From: JBGSMX01 sp963790405
GTDB taxonomy: Bacteria; Actinomycetota; Coriobacteriia; Anaerosomatales; JAGXFU01
Reading direction: 5' to 3'
Assembly: GCA_963790405.1 (NCBI GenBank)
Contig: CAWBOJ010000008.1
Location: 124,001 to 188,000, forward strand
DNA length: 64,000 nt
Position numbers and translations under genes: made by a program. The notes beneath the pieces are model-generated. The model was not told the origin of the DNA. It made no database searches and worked only from the letters and a program-made list of their open reading frames with translations. This document shows, one piece after another, positions 34,985 through 43,357 of the stretch (position 1 is the first letter of the stretch; every line of letters starts with the position of its first letter).

Positions 34985-35509
34985 GTGCCATCGCCGTTCA
35001 GGGCGGTCGGCACGATCGTCAAAGCGCATGGACTCAAAGGGGAGGTTTCGGTGGTTCCAGCCGCCGACCTTCCCTTCATGTTGCGTGAGGGGCTTCGCGT
35101 CTGGTTGGTACCGCCACCCGTTGGGGTTCGCGAGGGCGTCATCGAACACGTGCGCTCGGGACCCAAGGGTCCTCTCGTGAAGATCACGGGCATCGATGAC
35201 CCGGATACGGCCCGAAGCCTGCGCGGGGTTGCGCTGAGCGTCCCGTCGACACGTTGCCGCCTTCTTTGGCCGAGGAGCCTTTCGACCCGGTCGGCGTGCA
35301 TGTCACGACGTCGGATGGAGTTGACCTCGGACTCGATCGAAGAAGTGATCGTGACCGGCGCCAACGACGTGTGGGTGGTTGATGGCGGTGCGTATGGGGA
35401 GGTCCTGCTTCCGGTGATCGACGACGTGGTGCTTGATCTCGATGAAGACGCTCGCACTGTCACAGTGCACTTGCTCGAGGGTCTCGTCGATGAGGAGGCT
35501 ACCCGCTAA
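34985..35509 (+). CDS. rimM: Ribosome maturation factor RimM (compensated -1/+1 pair in this sequence)
   Basis: RimM assists assembly of the 30S head around S19. The N-terminal RimM domain is clear (VGTIVKAHGLKGEVSV; GIDDPDTARSLRGV), as is the C-terminal PRC barrel (VWVVDGGAYGEVLLPVIDDVV). The middle is out of frame between about 35245 (one base missing) and 35331 (one extra): as written it gives a basic Arg-rich stretch, but the adjacent frame reads VDTLPPSLAEEPFDPVGVHV, which fits the family's linker. Restoring both leaves 174 aa. The reading frame therefore looks open but carries about 29 wrong residues. GTG start. Confidence 0.88.
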   Translation: MPSPFRAVGTIVKAHGLKGEVSVVPAADLPFMLREGLRVWLVPPPVGVREGVIEHVRSGPKGPLVKITGIDDPDTARSLRGVALSVPSTRCRLLWPRSLSTRSACMSRRRMELTSDSIEEVIVTGANDVWVVDGGAYGEVLLPVIDDVVLDLDEDARTVTVHLLEGLVDEEATR

Positions 35510-36253
35510 ATGCGTGTCGATGTCCTCACCGTCTTGCCTGAGATGTTCGACTCACCGATGTCGGCATCCATAATCGGTCGAGCGCGCGAGAAAGGCGCGC
35601 TCGATCTACACGTGCACGACATTCGCGATTGGACTCACGACCGCCATCGCACGACTGACGATGAGCCGTACGGGGGCGGTCCCGGCATGGTCATGAAGCC
35701 CGAGCCTGTCGCAGAATCGCTTCGAGGAGTCCAGGCCATGGACGCAACCCTCGGTCATGTGGTCTTCCTGACTCCGATCGGACAGCCTTTCGACCAGTCG
35801 ATTGCCGAGGAGCTTTCCGCTCTCGAACGAATCGTTTACGTCTGCGGTCGCTACGAGGGCTTCGACGAGCGCAGTCTCGCCCTGGCCGATCGGTTGCTCT
35901 CGGTCGGGGACTACGTGCTCACAGGCGGGGAACTCGCATCGATGGTCGTCATCGACGCAGTGACTCGACTGCTACCCGGTGTTCTCGGTCACGAAAACTC
36001 CACAACAGAAGAGTCGTTCAGCGAGCATCTTCTCGAGTATCCTCAGTACACCAGACCGCCGGAGTTCGAAGGCGCAGGTGTCCCCGAGGTTCTGCGGAGC
36101 GGCGATCATGCACGGATTGCTGCGTGGAGACATGAGCAGTCTGTGCGCCGGACCGCACGTTTTCGACCCGACCTGCTCGATGGCATCGAACTTGCGCCCG
36201 AAGACCGGGCCGTCCTTGATGATGAACGTGAGAGGAGTCGCCGGCGTGACTGA
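35510..36253 (+). CDS. trmD: tRNA (guanine37-N1)-methyltransferase TrmD
   Basis: TrmD makes m1G37 next to the anticodon, preventing frameshifts. The 247-aa protein has the trefoil-knot SPOUT motifs: DEPYGGGPGMVMKPEP near 56, VCGRYEGFDER near 112 and VGDYVLTGGELA near 133, with the C-terminal RPPEF and W-R helices. No frameshift. ATG directly follows the rimM stop. Confidence 0.96.
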   Translation: MRVDVLTVLPEMFDSPMSASIIGRAREKGALDLHVHDIRDWTHDRHRTTDDEPYGGGPGMVMKPEPVAESLRGVQAMDATLGHVVFLTPIGQPFDQSIAEELSALERIVYVCGRYEGFDERSLALADRLLSVGDYVLTGGELASMVVIDAVTRLLPGVLGHENSTTEESFSEHLLEYPQYTRPPEFEGAGVPEVLRSGDHARIAAWRHEQSVRRTARFRPDLLDGIELAPEDRAVLDDERERSRRRD

Positions 36254-36869
36254 ACCGACCGACCACTACAACCAAGAGCCAGCTGCATCTCCGCAGCCCG
36301 ATTCGGCGCTGACGCCTGAGTCGGCACCCGAGATTCCGGAAGCGGAGTCGAGCAGCTTTCTGCGTTGGCTTCTCGAGACACTGCTCATGGTCGCGGTGGC
36401 GTTCCTTCTCGCCCAGGGGATCAAGACCTACGTGGTCCAGCCGTTCGTCGTACCCACGGGCTCTATGGATCCGACGATCCAGATCGGTGATCGCTTCTTG
36501 GCCGAGAAGCTCTCGTTTCGATTCGGTGAGCCGGAAGTCGGCGACGTTGTGGTGTTTGACGATCCTGCGGGGATCCACCCGCAACTTGTGAAGCGCGTGA
36601 TTGCAGTCGGCGGCCAGGAACTCGACATCCTTGACGGCGTCGTCTACGTGGACGGCGAGGCGATCGAAGAGCCCTACTTGCACGGCGTGACAACCGATAT
36701 CGGTACCGAACCCATGCCCACGGTCGTGCCTGAGGGCTACGTGTGGGTGATGGGCGACAACCGCCCCAACAGCGGCGATAGCCGCTTCATCGGTCCCCAG
36801 CCGATCTCGGCTGTGAAGGGGAGGGCATTCGCCATCTACTGGCCCATCTCGCACATGGGCGGGCTGTGA
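36246..36869 (+). CDS. lepB: Type I signal peptidase, second copy (intact)
   Basis: A 207-aa signal peptidase I. It has an acidic, Pro-rich cytoplasmic N-terminus (about 1-35), a membrane helix (about 43-60), and catalytic boxes PTGSMDPTIQIGDR (Ser nucleophile), LVKRVIAVGGQ (Lys base) and MGDNRPNSGDSR. GTG 36246 has GAGGAG about 10 nt upstream and overlaps trmD by 8 nt; an in-frame ATG pair about 20-24 nt upstream is an alternative. The position between trmD and rplS is a conserved site for lepB in Actinobacteria. Confidence 0.93.
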   Translation: MTEPTDHYNQEPAASPQPDSALTPESAPEIPEAESSSFLRWLLETLLMVAVAFLLAQGIKTYVVQPFVVPTGSMDPTIQIGDRFLAEKLSFRFGEPEVGDVVVFDDPAGIHPQLVKRVIAVGGQELDILDGVVYVDGEAIEEPYLHGVTTDIGTEPMPTVVPEGYVWVMGDNRPNSGDSRFIGPQPISAVKGRAFAIYWPISHMGGL

Positions 36870-36883
36870 CGTATCCTCCCGGT

Positions 36884-36913
36884 TTGCCTCGGCGTTCGCA
36901 GATGGTCTATACT
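36884..36913 (+). promoter_or_regulatory. Probable rplS promoter
   Basis: TTGCCT (36884-36889) and TATACT (36908-36913) spaced by 18 bp, 45 bp upstream of the rplS ATG. Confidence 0.5.
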
Positions 36914-36957
36914 GCGCATTCGTGTCACGACAGCCGCTCTCTCATGAGGAAACACCA

Positions 36958-37302
36958 ATGAACACGATTCGAGCTATCGAACAGCAGCAGATTCGCGACG
37001 ATCACCCCGACTTCACCATCGGTGACAACGTGAAAGTGCACTATCGCGTCGTCGAGGGTACTCGTGAGCGTATCCAGGTCTTCCAGGGAACCGTCATCCG
37101 CCGTCACGGCGCGAGCAACCGCGAGACGTTCACCGTCCGCAAGGTCTCGTTCGGTGTAGGCGTGGAGCGTACGTTCCCGGTGCACTCGCCCAAGATACAG
37201 AAGGTCGAGATCGTCGGCCGGGGCAAGGTTCGCCGCGCCAAGCTGTACTACCTTCGCGACAAGGTTGGCAAGGCCGCTCGTCTCAAGGAACGCGCGTACT
37301 AG
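36958..37302 (+). CDS. rplS: 50S ribosomal protein L19
   Basis: A 114-aa L19 with the family core RIQVFQGTVIRRHG, RKVSFGVGVERTFPVHSP and RGKVRRAKLYYLRD. ATG 36958 has GAGGAAA 6 nt upstream. A GTG at 36922, 8 nt after the -10, is in frame and could add 12 residues, but L19 normally starts at the chosen site. Confidence 0.96.
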   Translation: MNTIRAIEQQQIRDDHPDFTIGDNVKVHYRVVEGTRERIQVFQGTVIRRHGASNRETFTVRKVSFGVGVERTFPVHSPKIQKVEIVGRGKVRRAKLYYLRDKVGKAARLKERAY

Positions 37303-37399
37303 CGTCGTCTTTGGGTCGCAGTTCAACCGAACTCAAACGCCGTCACAGATTGGACCCTTTCGGATCCATGTGGCGGCGTTTCTGCGCGCGCAAGCACGC

Positions 37400-37405
37400 T
37401 ATACT
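37400..37405 (+). promoter_or_regulatory. -10 element (TATACT) upstream of rnhB
   Basis: TATACT 36 bp upstream of GTG 37442, in the 139-bp gap after rplS. No clear -35. Confidence 0.35.
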
Positions 37406-37441
37406 CGGCCCACGGATCGTGATCGTCTCTTCGGAGGTGCC

Positions 37442-38224
37442 GTGACCAGTCCCACCGTTGCCGAGTGTCGTGCCACGCTGTTGCAGGCGTCTGTCGAGCA
37501 GCTTCCCGGGCTGATCGCGCGCTTCGAAGACGACACGCGAAGTGGAGTCGCCAACGCCGTCGTCACCGCCTCCAAGCGCCTCGAACAGCACCTCAAGGAG
37601 CGCGAGCGTCTTCACACTCTGGGAGCGATCGAGCGCAATCTCAGAGGCGAGGGATTCGCACGGGTCGCAGGAGCCGATGAGGTAGGCCGAGGGGCCCTCG
37701 CAGGACCGCTGACCGTCGCGGCGGTTGTCCTGCCGCCGGATGCTGTGATCGAAGGACTCAACGACTCCAAGAAGCTTGCGCCTCCCATACGTGAGCGGCT
37801 TGCCGAGCAGATACGGGAAGTCGCCGTCTCGTTCTCAGTCGCACATATCGAGGCCGAGCGGATCGACGCGGTAGGTATGACCCGCGCCACCCGAGAGGCA
37901 CTGATCCAGGTTCTCGAGCTCATCACTCCACCCGCCGACCATATCGTCGTCGACGGTCTGGGCGTTGGTGGGCTTCCCATACCCGAGACTGCGGTCGTGG
38001 CCGGCGACGCGTTGTGCGCCGCTGTCGCCGCCGCATCTGTCGTAGCCAAGGTGGTACGCGACCAACTCATGCGGGACTTCGACGCTAGATATCCGCAGTA
38101 CGGTTTCGCCATCAACAAAGGCTACGGTACGCGCGAACACCTCGATGCGATTCACGAACACGGGTTGTGCCCGCTGCATCGGCGTTCGTTCTCACCATGC
38201 GGCGGTACGATGCCGCTCTTCTAG
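37442..38224 (+). CDS. rnhB: Ribonuclease HII
   Basis: RNase HII removes ribonucleotides from DNA and RNA-DNA hybrids. The 260-aa protein has an N-terminal helical extension of about 70 residues, then the catalytic domain: GADEVGRGALAGP (DE pair near 78), NDSKKL near 103, VVDG near 166 and ASVVAKVVRD near 195, with the terminal YGFAINKGYGTREHL. GTG 37442 follows CGGAGG. Longer in-frame starts upstream would cross the promoter region. Confidence 0.95.
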   Translation: MTSPTVAECRATLLQASVEQLPGLIARFEDDTRSGVANAVVTASKRLEQHLKERERLHTLGAIERNLRGEGFARVAGADEVGRGALAGPLTVAAVVLPPDAVIEGLNDSKKLAPPIRERLAEQIREVAVSFSVAHIEAERIDAVGMTRATREALIQVLELITPPADHIVVDGLGVGGLPIPETAVVAGDALCAAVAAASVVAKVVRDQLMRDFDARYPQYGFAINKGYGTREHLDAIHEHGLCPLHRRSFSPCGGTMPLF

Positions 38225-38309
38225 CGTTTCTGCGAGAAGCACTCCGCTTCTTGGCGTGATTTCGACGTTCAGAGACTGGTAAGTGTCTGTTCGAGGCAGC
38301 GTGCCACGC

Positions 38310-38332
38310 TTTCCCTACGACTGGTAGGGAAA
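38310..38332 (+). repeat. Perfect 9-bp inverted repeat before yraN
   Basis: TTTCCCTAC (38310-38318), loop GACTG, GTAGGGAAA (38324-38332), 10 bp before the yraN ATG and abutting its AAGGGG ribosome site. In RNA it would be a stable hairpin next to the translation start; in DNA it is a 23-bp palindrome that could be an operator. The rest of the 118-bp gap after rnhB has nothing else recognisable. Confidence 0.6.
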
Positions 38333-38342
38333 GGGGATCGAG

Positions 38343-38705
38343 ATGCCACGAAGCGAAATCGGAGTCCGGGGCGAACAGGCGGCCGCAGAGTACCTGGAAA
38401 GAGCCGGCCTCACCGTGGTCGAGCGCAACTGGCGCTGCAAGGCCGGTGAAGTCGACATCATTGCGCTGGATGGAGAGACGGTGGTGTTCGCCGAGGTCAA
38501 GACGCGGCGCACTGAGAAGAAGGGTTCTCCTGAAGAGGCGGTGTCGAGCCAGAAGCAACAACGCTACGGGCGCATAGCTGCCACCTACATCGCTCGCGCG
38601 GGACTCGAAGAGACCCCTGCGCGCTTCGATGTGATTGCCATTCGTCCAATCGGTGAGGACCGCGCGCTGCTCAGACACCACCGAGACGCCTTCGCGCTTT
38701 CATGA
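38343..38705 (+). CDS. UPF0102 (YraN) endonuclease-like protein
   Basis: A 120-aa protein of the YraN family, which has a restriction-endonuclease-like fold. The metal-site pattern is visible: E in GEQAAAEYL, D in GEVDIIALD, and E-x-K in VVFAEVKTR. Function is unproven; it is conserved beside rnhB and comM, suggesting DNA repair or uptake processing. The start of comM overlaps its last codons. Confidence 0.92.
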   Translation: MPRSEIGVRGEQAAAEYLERAGLTVVERNWRCKAGEVDIIALDGETVVFAEVKTRRTEKKGSPEEAVSSQKQQRYGRIAATYIARAGLEETPARFDVIAIRPIGEDRALLRHHRDAFALS

Positions 38706-40195
38706 CGACCTTTGGCTCGGCATGTATCTCTACGGGCACGCTTGTGGGAACCGAGGTCGTTCCCGTTGCGGTCGAAGTCGACATATCAGCTGGATTGCCG
38801 TCGTTCATCGTCGTCGGACTCGGCGACACTGCAGTTCTCGAAGCGCGCGATCGCGTGCGTTCAGCGATTCGCAGCGGAGGCTACGCGTTCCCATCTGCCC
38901 GCATCGTGGTGAACCTTGCCCCCGCGCCTCTGCGCAAGCGCGGCACCGGCTTCGATTTGCCAATCGCCATCGGGCTGCTCGTGGCAACCGGGCAGTTGGA
39001 GCAACCATCACGTTCGCACTTCGTGGGCGAGCTCTCACTTGACGCCGGCGTCAGACCGGTCGCTGGCGTCCTCGCCCACGCACTCGCCGCGTCATCGAAG
39101 GAACTGCGGCTTGTGACTGCACGGTCATCTCTTGAGGAGGTGCACGCTGTTCCAGGTATCGAAGCGATCGGGCTGACGCACCTTCGCGAGCTCTCGCAGT
39201 GCTTGGACTCTGCGCAGCGGCCGGCCGACCTGGTCTGCTCGCCACGAGCGCGGACCCACGAACCCGACCTCGCGGACGTCTGCGGACATGAACTCGCGAA
39301 ACGTGTCCTTGAGATAGCAGCGGCCGGGGGACACAATGTCTTGTTCGTCGGACCGCCGGGGTCGGGAAAGACCATGCTCGCCAGGCGACTGCCACCGCTG
39401 CTGCCCCCACTACAACGCGAGGAGCTGCTGGAAAGCGCGGTTATCCACGACATCGCGGGTCTCGACACAGCTCGCATCTTCTCTGGCCAGCGTCCGTTTC
39501 GATCCCCACACCACTCCGCGTCCCTGGTGGGACTCGTTGGTGGTGGCTCACCTCCACATCCAGGAGAGATCAGCCTGGCGCACAACGGGGTGCTCTTCCT
39601 CGACGAGATGCCCCAGTTCGCCCCGTCGGTGCTGCAAGCTCTCAGACAGCCAATGGAGGACGAACACGTTACGCTCGTGCGGGCCGAAGGCAGGATCCGG
39701 TTCCCTGCACGGTTCACCCTCATAGCTGCAGCGAACCCGTGCCCCTGCGGATACCATGGCGATCCTGCAACTCCATGCGAGTGCACGCAGACGACCATAC
39801 ATCGGTACAGACAACGAATCGGCGGACCTTTGGTGGACCGCATAGACCTGCACCTTCGCGTTGATCGCGTCGACCCAGCTCTTATCACCAGCGCACATCG
39901 CTCAGAAGACACATCATCGGCCCGCTATCGGGTGCTCGACGCATGCGAACGTGCCCGGCACTTCGGCAGACAACCTGCCGCACGTGAATGCGGGACGGCA
40001 CTTCTGAATGCGTGCCGGATGTCTCGCGACACCTGCGCCTACCTGACCGAACAAGCACGCGCTCACCACCTGTCGGGACGGGCGATCACGCGGCTTCTGC
40101 GCGTATCACGCACTATTGCCGACCTGGAGGCGAGCGATTGCGTCACTCGCGAGTCGCTCGACGAAGCCATCACGTATCGAGGGGGTGCCTGCTGA
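38702..40195 (+). CDS. comM: ComM/YifB family Mg-chelatase-like AAA+ ATPase
   Basis: ComM is a hexameric helicase that promotes branch migration during recombination of incoming DNA in transformable bacteria. The 497-aa protein has an N-terminal Lon-substrate-like domain (VEVDISAGLPSFIVVGL), AAA+ Walker A FVGPPGSGKTMLARRLP near 221, the Walker B region GVLFLDEMPQF near 298, the zinc-type loop CPCGYHGDPATPCEC near 349, and the C-terminal Mg-chelatase domain. Intact, overlapping both yraN and dprA (TGATG). Confidence 0.94.
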   Translation: MTTFGSACISTGTLVGTEVVPVAVEVDISAGLPSFIVVGLGDTAVLEARDRVRSAIRSGGYAFPSARIVVNLAPAPLRKRGTGFDLPIAIGLLVATGQLEQPSRSHFVGELSLDAGVRPVAGVLAHALAASSKELRLVTARSSLEEVHAVPGIEAIGLTHLRELSQCLDSAQRPADLVCSPRARTHEPDLADVCGHELAKRVLEIAAAGGHNVLFVGPPGSGKTMLARRLPPLLPPLQREELLESAVIHDIAGLDTARIFSGQRPFRSPHHSASLVGLVGGGSPPHPGEISLAHNGVLFLDEMPQFAPSVLQALRQPMEDEHVTLVRAEGRIRFPARFTLIAAANPCPCGYHGDPATPCECTQTTIHRYRQRIGGPLVDRIDLHLRVDRVDPALITSAHRSEDTSSARYRVLDACERARHFGRQPAARECGTALLNACRMSRDTCAYLTEQARAHHLSGRAITRLLRVSRTIADLEASDCVTRESLDEAITYRGGAC

Positions 40196-41101
40196 TGCCC
40201 GAGCCACGACTCCACGAGATACGCCTGGGCAGCGATGAGTATCCCGAGCAACTTGCGAACATCACCGATCCACCCGAGACCCTTTACTGTGTCGGCGACA
40301 CAGCACTGCTCGCGCCCGGATTGGCGGTGATCGGCTCTCGCAAGGCAACACCCTACGGCTTGGGGGCTGCTCGGCTGTTCGCGGGGTGGGCAGCAGCTCG
40401 CAATATCACCGTCTGTTCCGGCGCGGCTATCGGATGCGACCAGGAGGCTCACCGTGCGGCTCTGGCTGCCAAGGGGCACACCGTTGCCGTGCTGGCTTGT
40501 GGCGCCGACGAGGACTACCCGCGGGGTGCGGCAGAGCTTCTCGACGCTATCCGACGCGACGGACTCGTGGTCTCGGAGCAACCGTGGGGGACGCGTCCTC
40601 AACGCTGGATGTTCGCCATCAGGAACCGGATCATCGCAGGGCTGTCGTCTGCGGTGCTGGTCGTTGAGGCCCGTTTGCCGAGCGGAACGTTCAGCACGGC
40701 AGACTACGCACTCGCATACGGTCGAGATGTCCTGGCGGTGCCGGGCTCGATCTTCGCACCGGAGTGCCAGGGCTCCAACCGGCTGATACGGCAAGGCGCC
40801 CCACCGATCACCGACGTCTCCGAGCTCGCGAGCGAACTTCACCTGGAGATGCGGCTCGACCTCACTGGACCACCGCTCGCAGGATGATCCGCTCCTGTCG
40901 GCACTCCTTACCAACCCTATGCGTCCCGACGATGTGGCTCGCGCGTTGACCCTCACAATCGTCGAAGTCTCACGGCGTCTCGGCAGGCTCGAGACGCAAG
41001 GTCTGGTGAGCCGTTATCCCGATGGACGATATGGTCCCTGCATGTCGATGCGTAGGGCGATACAATCAGCACATGCCGATGAGAGCCGACCCGATACCTG
41101 A
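40195..41101 (+). CDS. dprA: DNA-processing protein DprA (one frameshift in this sequence)
   Basis: DprA loads RecA on incoming single-stranded DNA. It has a Rossmann-like fold with AVIGSRKATPYG near 50, SGAAIGCDQEAHRAAL near 82, RNRIIAGLSSAVLVVEA near 144 and PGSIFAPECQGSNRLI. An N-terminal SAM domain is absent. One extra G near 40882 ends the frame at 40887; in the next frame the C-terminal winged-helix domain continues (DDPLLSALLTNPMRPDDV to DT before TGA at 41101). Corrected length is 301 aa. It would overlap the trmFO start by 29 nt. If the stop at 40887 is real, the protein only lacks the winged helix, so this is the one frameshift in the set that might be tolerated. Confidence 0.87.
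41061..41072 (+). promoter_or_regulatory. -10 element placed for a leaderless trmFO transcript
   Basis: TACAAT (41061-41066) is 6 nt before the trmFO ATG at 41073, with no ribosome site between. It lies within the end of dprA. Confidence 0.45.
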
Positions 41102-42470
41102 CCTACCTGCCGTCATCGTCATTGGTGGAGGACTTGCGGGCTCAGAAGCGGCATGGCGGCTCGCAGACCTGGGCATCCCTGTTCGACTATTCGAGATGCG
41201 CCCCGAACGCACGAGTCCCGCACATCACACAGATGCGCTCGCCGAACTCGTGTGCTCGAACAGCTTCAAGGGTACGGACCCGTCTTCGGCGACGGGGGAG
41301 TTGAAGCGCGAGCTAGAACTCCTCGGCTCACGCTTACTCGCTGTGGCCCATGAGACGACCGTACCAGCGGGCGCCGCGCTCGCCGTGGACCGCGCTCGCT
41401 TCTCTGCACGAGTGATGACGGCGCTGCAAGATCATCCTCTGGTTGATATCCAACGTGCCGAGATGTCCGAGGTGCCCGAAGAGGCGCCGTGCATCATCGC
41501 CACAGGACCGCTCACGAGTGACGCGCTCGAATCCGCATTGTCCCGGTTGGTCGGCGACACGCGGCTTGCGTTCTTCGATGCTGCAGCTCCCATCGTCGAT
41601 GCGACGAGCATCGACCGCTCAGCCACATTCGTCGCATCGCGCTACGACAAGGGTGACTCCGCCGACTATCTCAACTGCCCCCTCACGCAAGACGAGTACG
41701 AGGCCCTACGCGAAGGTCTTGCCTCGGCCGCACGCGTCACGCTCAAAGACTTCGAGCGGGGAGAGCTGTTCTCGGCATGTCAGCCGATCGAGGAGATTGC
41801 CCGCAGCGGCACCGATGCCATGCGTTTCGGGTCGCTCAAACCGGTCGGGCTCGTGGATCCGACCACCGGCGCTCGGCCCTATGCGGTCGTCCAGCTTCGC
41901 GCCGAGAACCACGAGAGGACCGCGTACAATCTCGTGGGTTTCCAGACCAACCTCACGTTTCCCGAGCAACGCAGAGTCCTGGCGCTGATTCCCGCTCTTG
42001 CGCACGCTGAGTTCCTGAGATACGGAGTCATGCACCGCAACACCTTCATCGACGCCCCTCGCGTCTTGGATCCCACGCTGCGCGTCCGAAGCACACGCGC
42101 TGTGAGGATCGCCGGTCAGCTGGCTGGCACCGAGGGCTATCTCGAGGCGATTGCGACGGGAACGCTCGCCGCACTCAATACCGCGGCCGATCTGCTTGGT
42201 CACGCGCCGGTCGTCTTGCCGCACACTTCTGCGCTGGGTTCGCTGATCGCCTACGCGACATCCGAAGAAACCACCGGCTACCAGCCCATGCACGTCAACT
42301 GGGGCCTGGTGCCGCCTCTCGAACGACGGACCCGCGGCAAGCGCGAGCGATATGCGGCGTACGGTACACGCGCGTTCGATGACGCCCGAGGCGTACGTGA
42401 GCTCGCACCCTCTGACGTCGCTGGATGGCTTCCATGGCTGACGCACACGCGCACGTCGATGCATTTCTGA
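41073..42470 (+). CDS. trmFO: Folate-dependent tRNA (uracil54-C5)-methyltransferase TrmFO
   Basis: TrmFO uses methylene-THF and FADH2 to make m5U54 in tRNA. The 465-aa protein has the FAD GGGLAGSEAAW motif near residue 15, ELVCSNSFKG near 53 with the conserved catalytic-region Cys, and the C-terminal GYLEAIATG and MHVNWGLVPPL segments. Intact, no frameshift. It occurs mainly in Firmicutes and some other anaerobic lineages in place of SAM-dependent TrmA. Overlaps xerC by 46 nt, the common trmFO-xerC pair. Confidence 0.94.
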   Translation: MPMRADPIPDLPAVIVIGGGLAGSEAAWRLADLGIPVRLFEMRPERTSPAHHTDALAELVCSNSFKGTDPSSATGELKRELELLGSRLLAVAHETTVPAGAALAVDRARFSARVMTALQDHPLVDIQRAEMSEVPEEAPCIIATGPLTSDALESALSRLVGDTRLAFFDAAAPIVDATSIDRSATFVASRYDKGDSADYLNCPLTQDEYEALREGLASAARVTLKDFERGELFSACQPIEEIARSGTDAMRFGSLKPVGLVDPTTGARPYAVVQLRAENHERTAYNLVGFQTNLTFPEQRRVLALIPALAHAEFLRYGVMHRNTFIDAPRVLDPTLRVRSTRAVRIAGQLAGTEGYLEAIATGTLAALNTAADLLGHAPVVLPHTSALGSLIAYATSEETTGYQPMHVNWGLVPPLERRTRGKRERYAAYGTRAFDDARGVRELAPSDVAGWLPWLTHTRTSMHF

Positions 42471-43326
42471 CACACCTTCGTGCCGAGCGAGGACTCTCGC
42501 CACATACGATTCGCGCGTACTCTACCGATCTTCGGCAGTTTCTCGAGTGGGCCGAGCGTACCAAGGTCGATCCACTGGCGACGACGCATCGGGTCTTGCG
42601 ACGCTACCTTGCCGAGATGGATGCGGCTGGCTACGCGCGTCGCACGATTGCACGACGCCTCGCTGCAGTCCGGTCGTTCTACGCGTACCTCATAGACAGA
42701 GAGGTCATCGACACCGATCCCTCCTCTGTACTCGCAACCCCGAAGGTCCCGCGCAGACTGCCCAAGACGGTTGCCGAGTCGGATCTGAGCGCTCTTCTCG
42801 ATGCACCGGACACAACGACTCCCGCGGGTCTGCGGGACCGTGCACTACTCGAGCTTCTCTACGCGACCGGAGCACGAATCGGAGAGATATCCGCGCTCGA
42901 CGTCGGCGACATCGATCTTGCGAACGGACAGATTCGCGTCATGGGCAAGGGGAGCAAGCAGCGCATACTCCCGATCCACGCCGAGGCAGCTCCGGAGACT
43001 TCGCGTCTATCGTCGACTCTGGCAGACCGATGCTTCAGCGGCAGCCGACATCGGCCTTGTTCCTCTCGGTTCGCGGAAACCGGCTGTCTACAGACGCCGC
43101 ACGCCAGCGCTTCAAGCACTACCTGGCTCAGGTGGGAGCGGCACTCTCGCTGAGCCCCCACGTGCTGCGCCATACGTTCGCAACCCACCTACTTGAAGCG
43201 GGCGCAGACCTCAGGACCGTCCAGGAGCTTCTTGGTCACGTTGCGCTGTCTACCACCCAGATTTATACTCACGTCGGCAGACAGCGGCTGCATGATGTAC
43301 ATCGCGATACCCATCCTCGGGCCTGA
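42425..43326 (+). CDS. xerC: Tyrosine recombinase XerC (two frameshifts in this sequence)
   Basis: XerC resolves chromosome dimers at dif. It has an N-terminal SAM-like core-binding domain (FLTHLRAERGLSPHTIRAYSTDL) and a catalytic domain with Arg in LLYATGARIGEI, Lys in MGKGSKQR, His-x-x-Arg in HVLRHTFATHLLE, His in LLGHVALSTT and the nucleophile Tyr in QIYTHV. Single-base insertions near 42993 (before RRLRVY) and 43011 (before VDSGRPML) shift the frame; without them the product is 299 aa, standard for XerC. Both lie between the Arg and the second His, so as written no active protein could form. ATG 42434 is an alternative start. Confidence 0.9.
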
Positions 43327-43357
43327 GTACGCGATGCAACGCATGAGGGGCAACTAT

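Noticed and set aside
36922..36957. A 12-residue N-terminal extension of L19 from GTG 36922
   Set aside because: It lies 8 nt after a -10 and is in frame, but L19 normally begins at the downstream ATG, which has its own GAGGAAA site.
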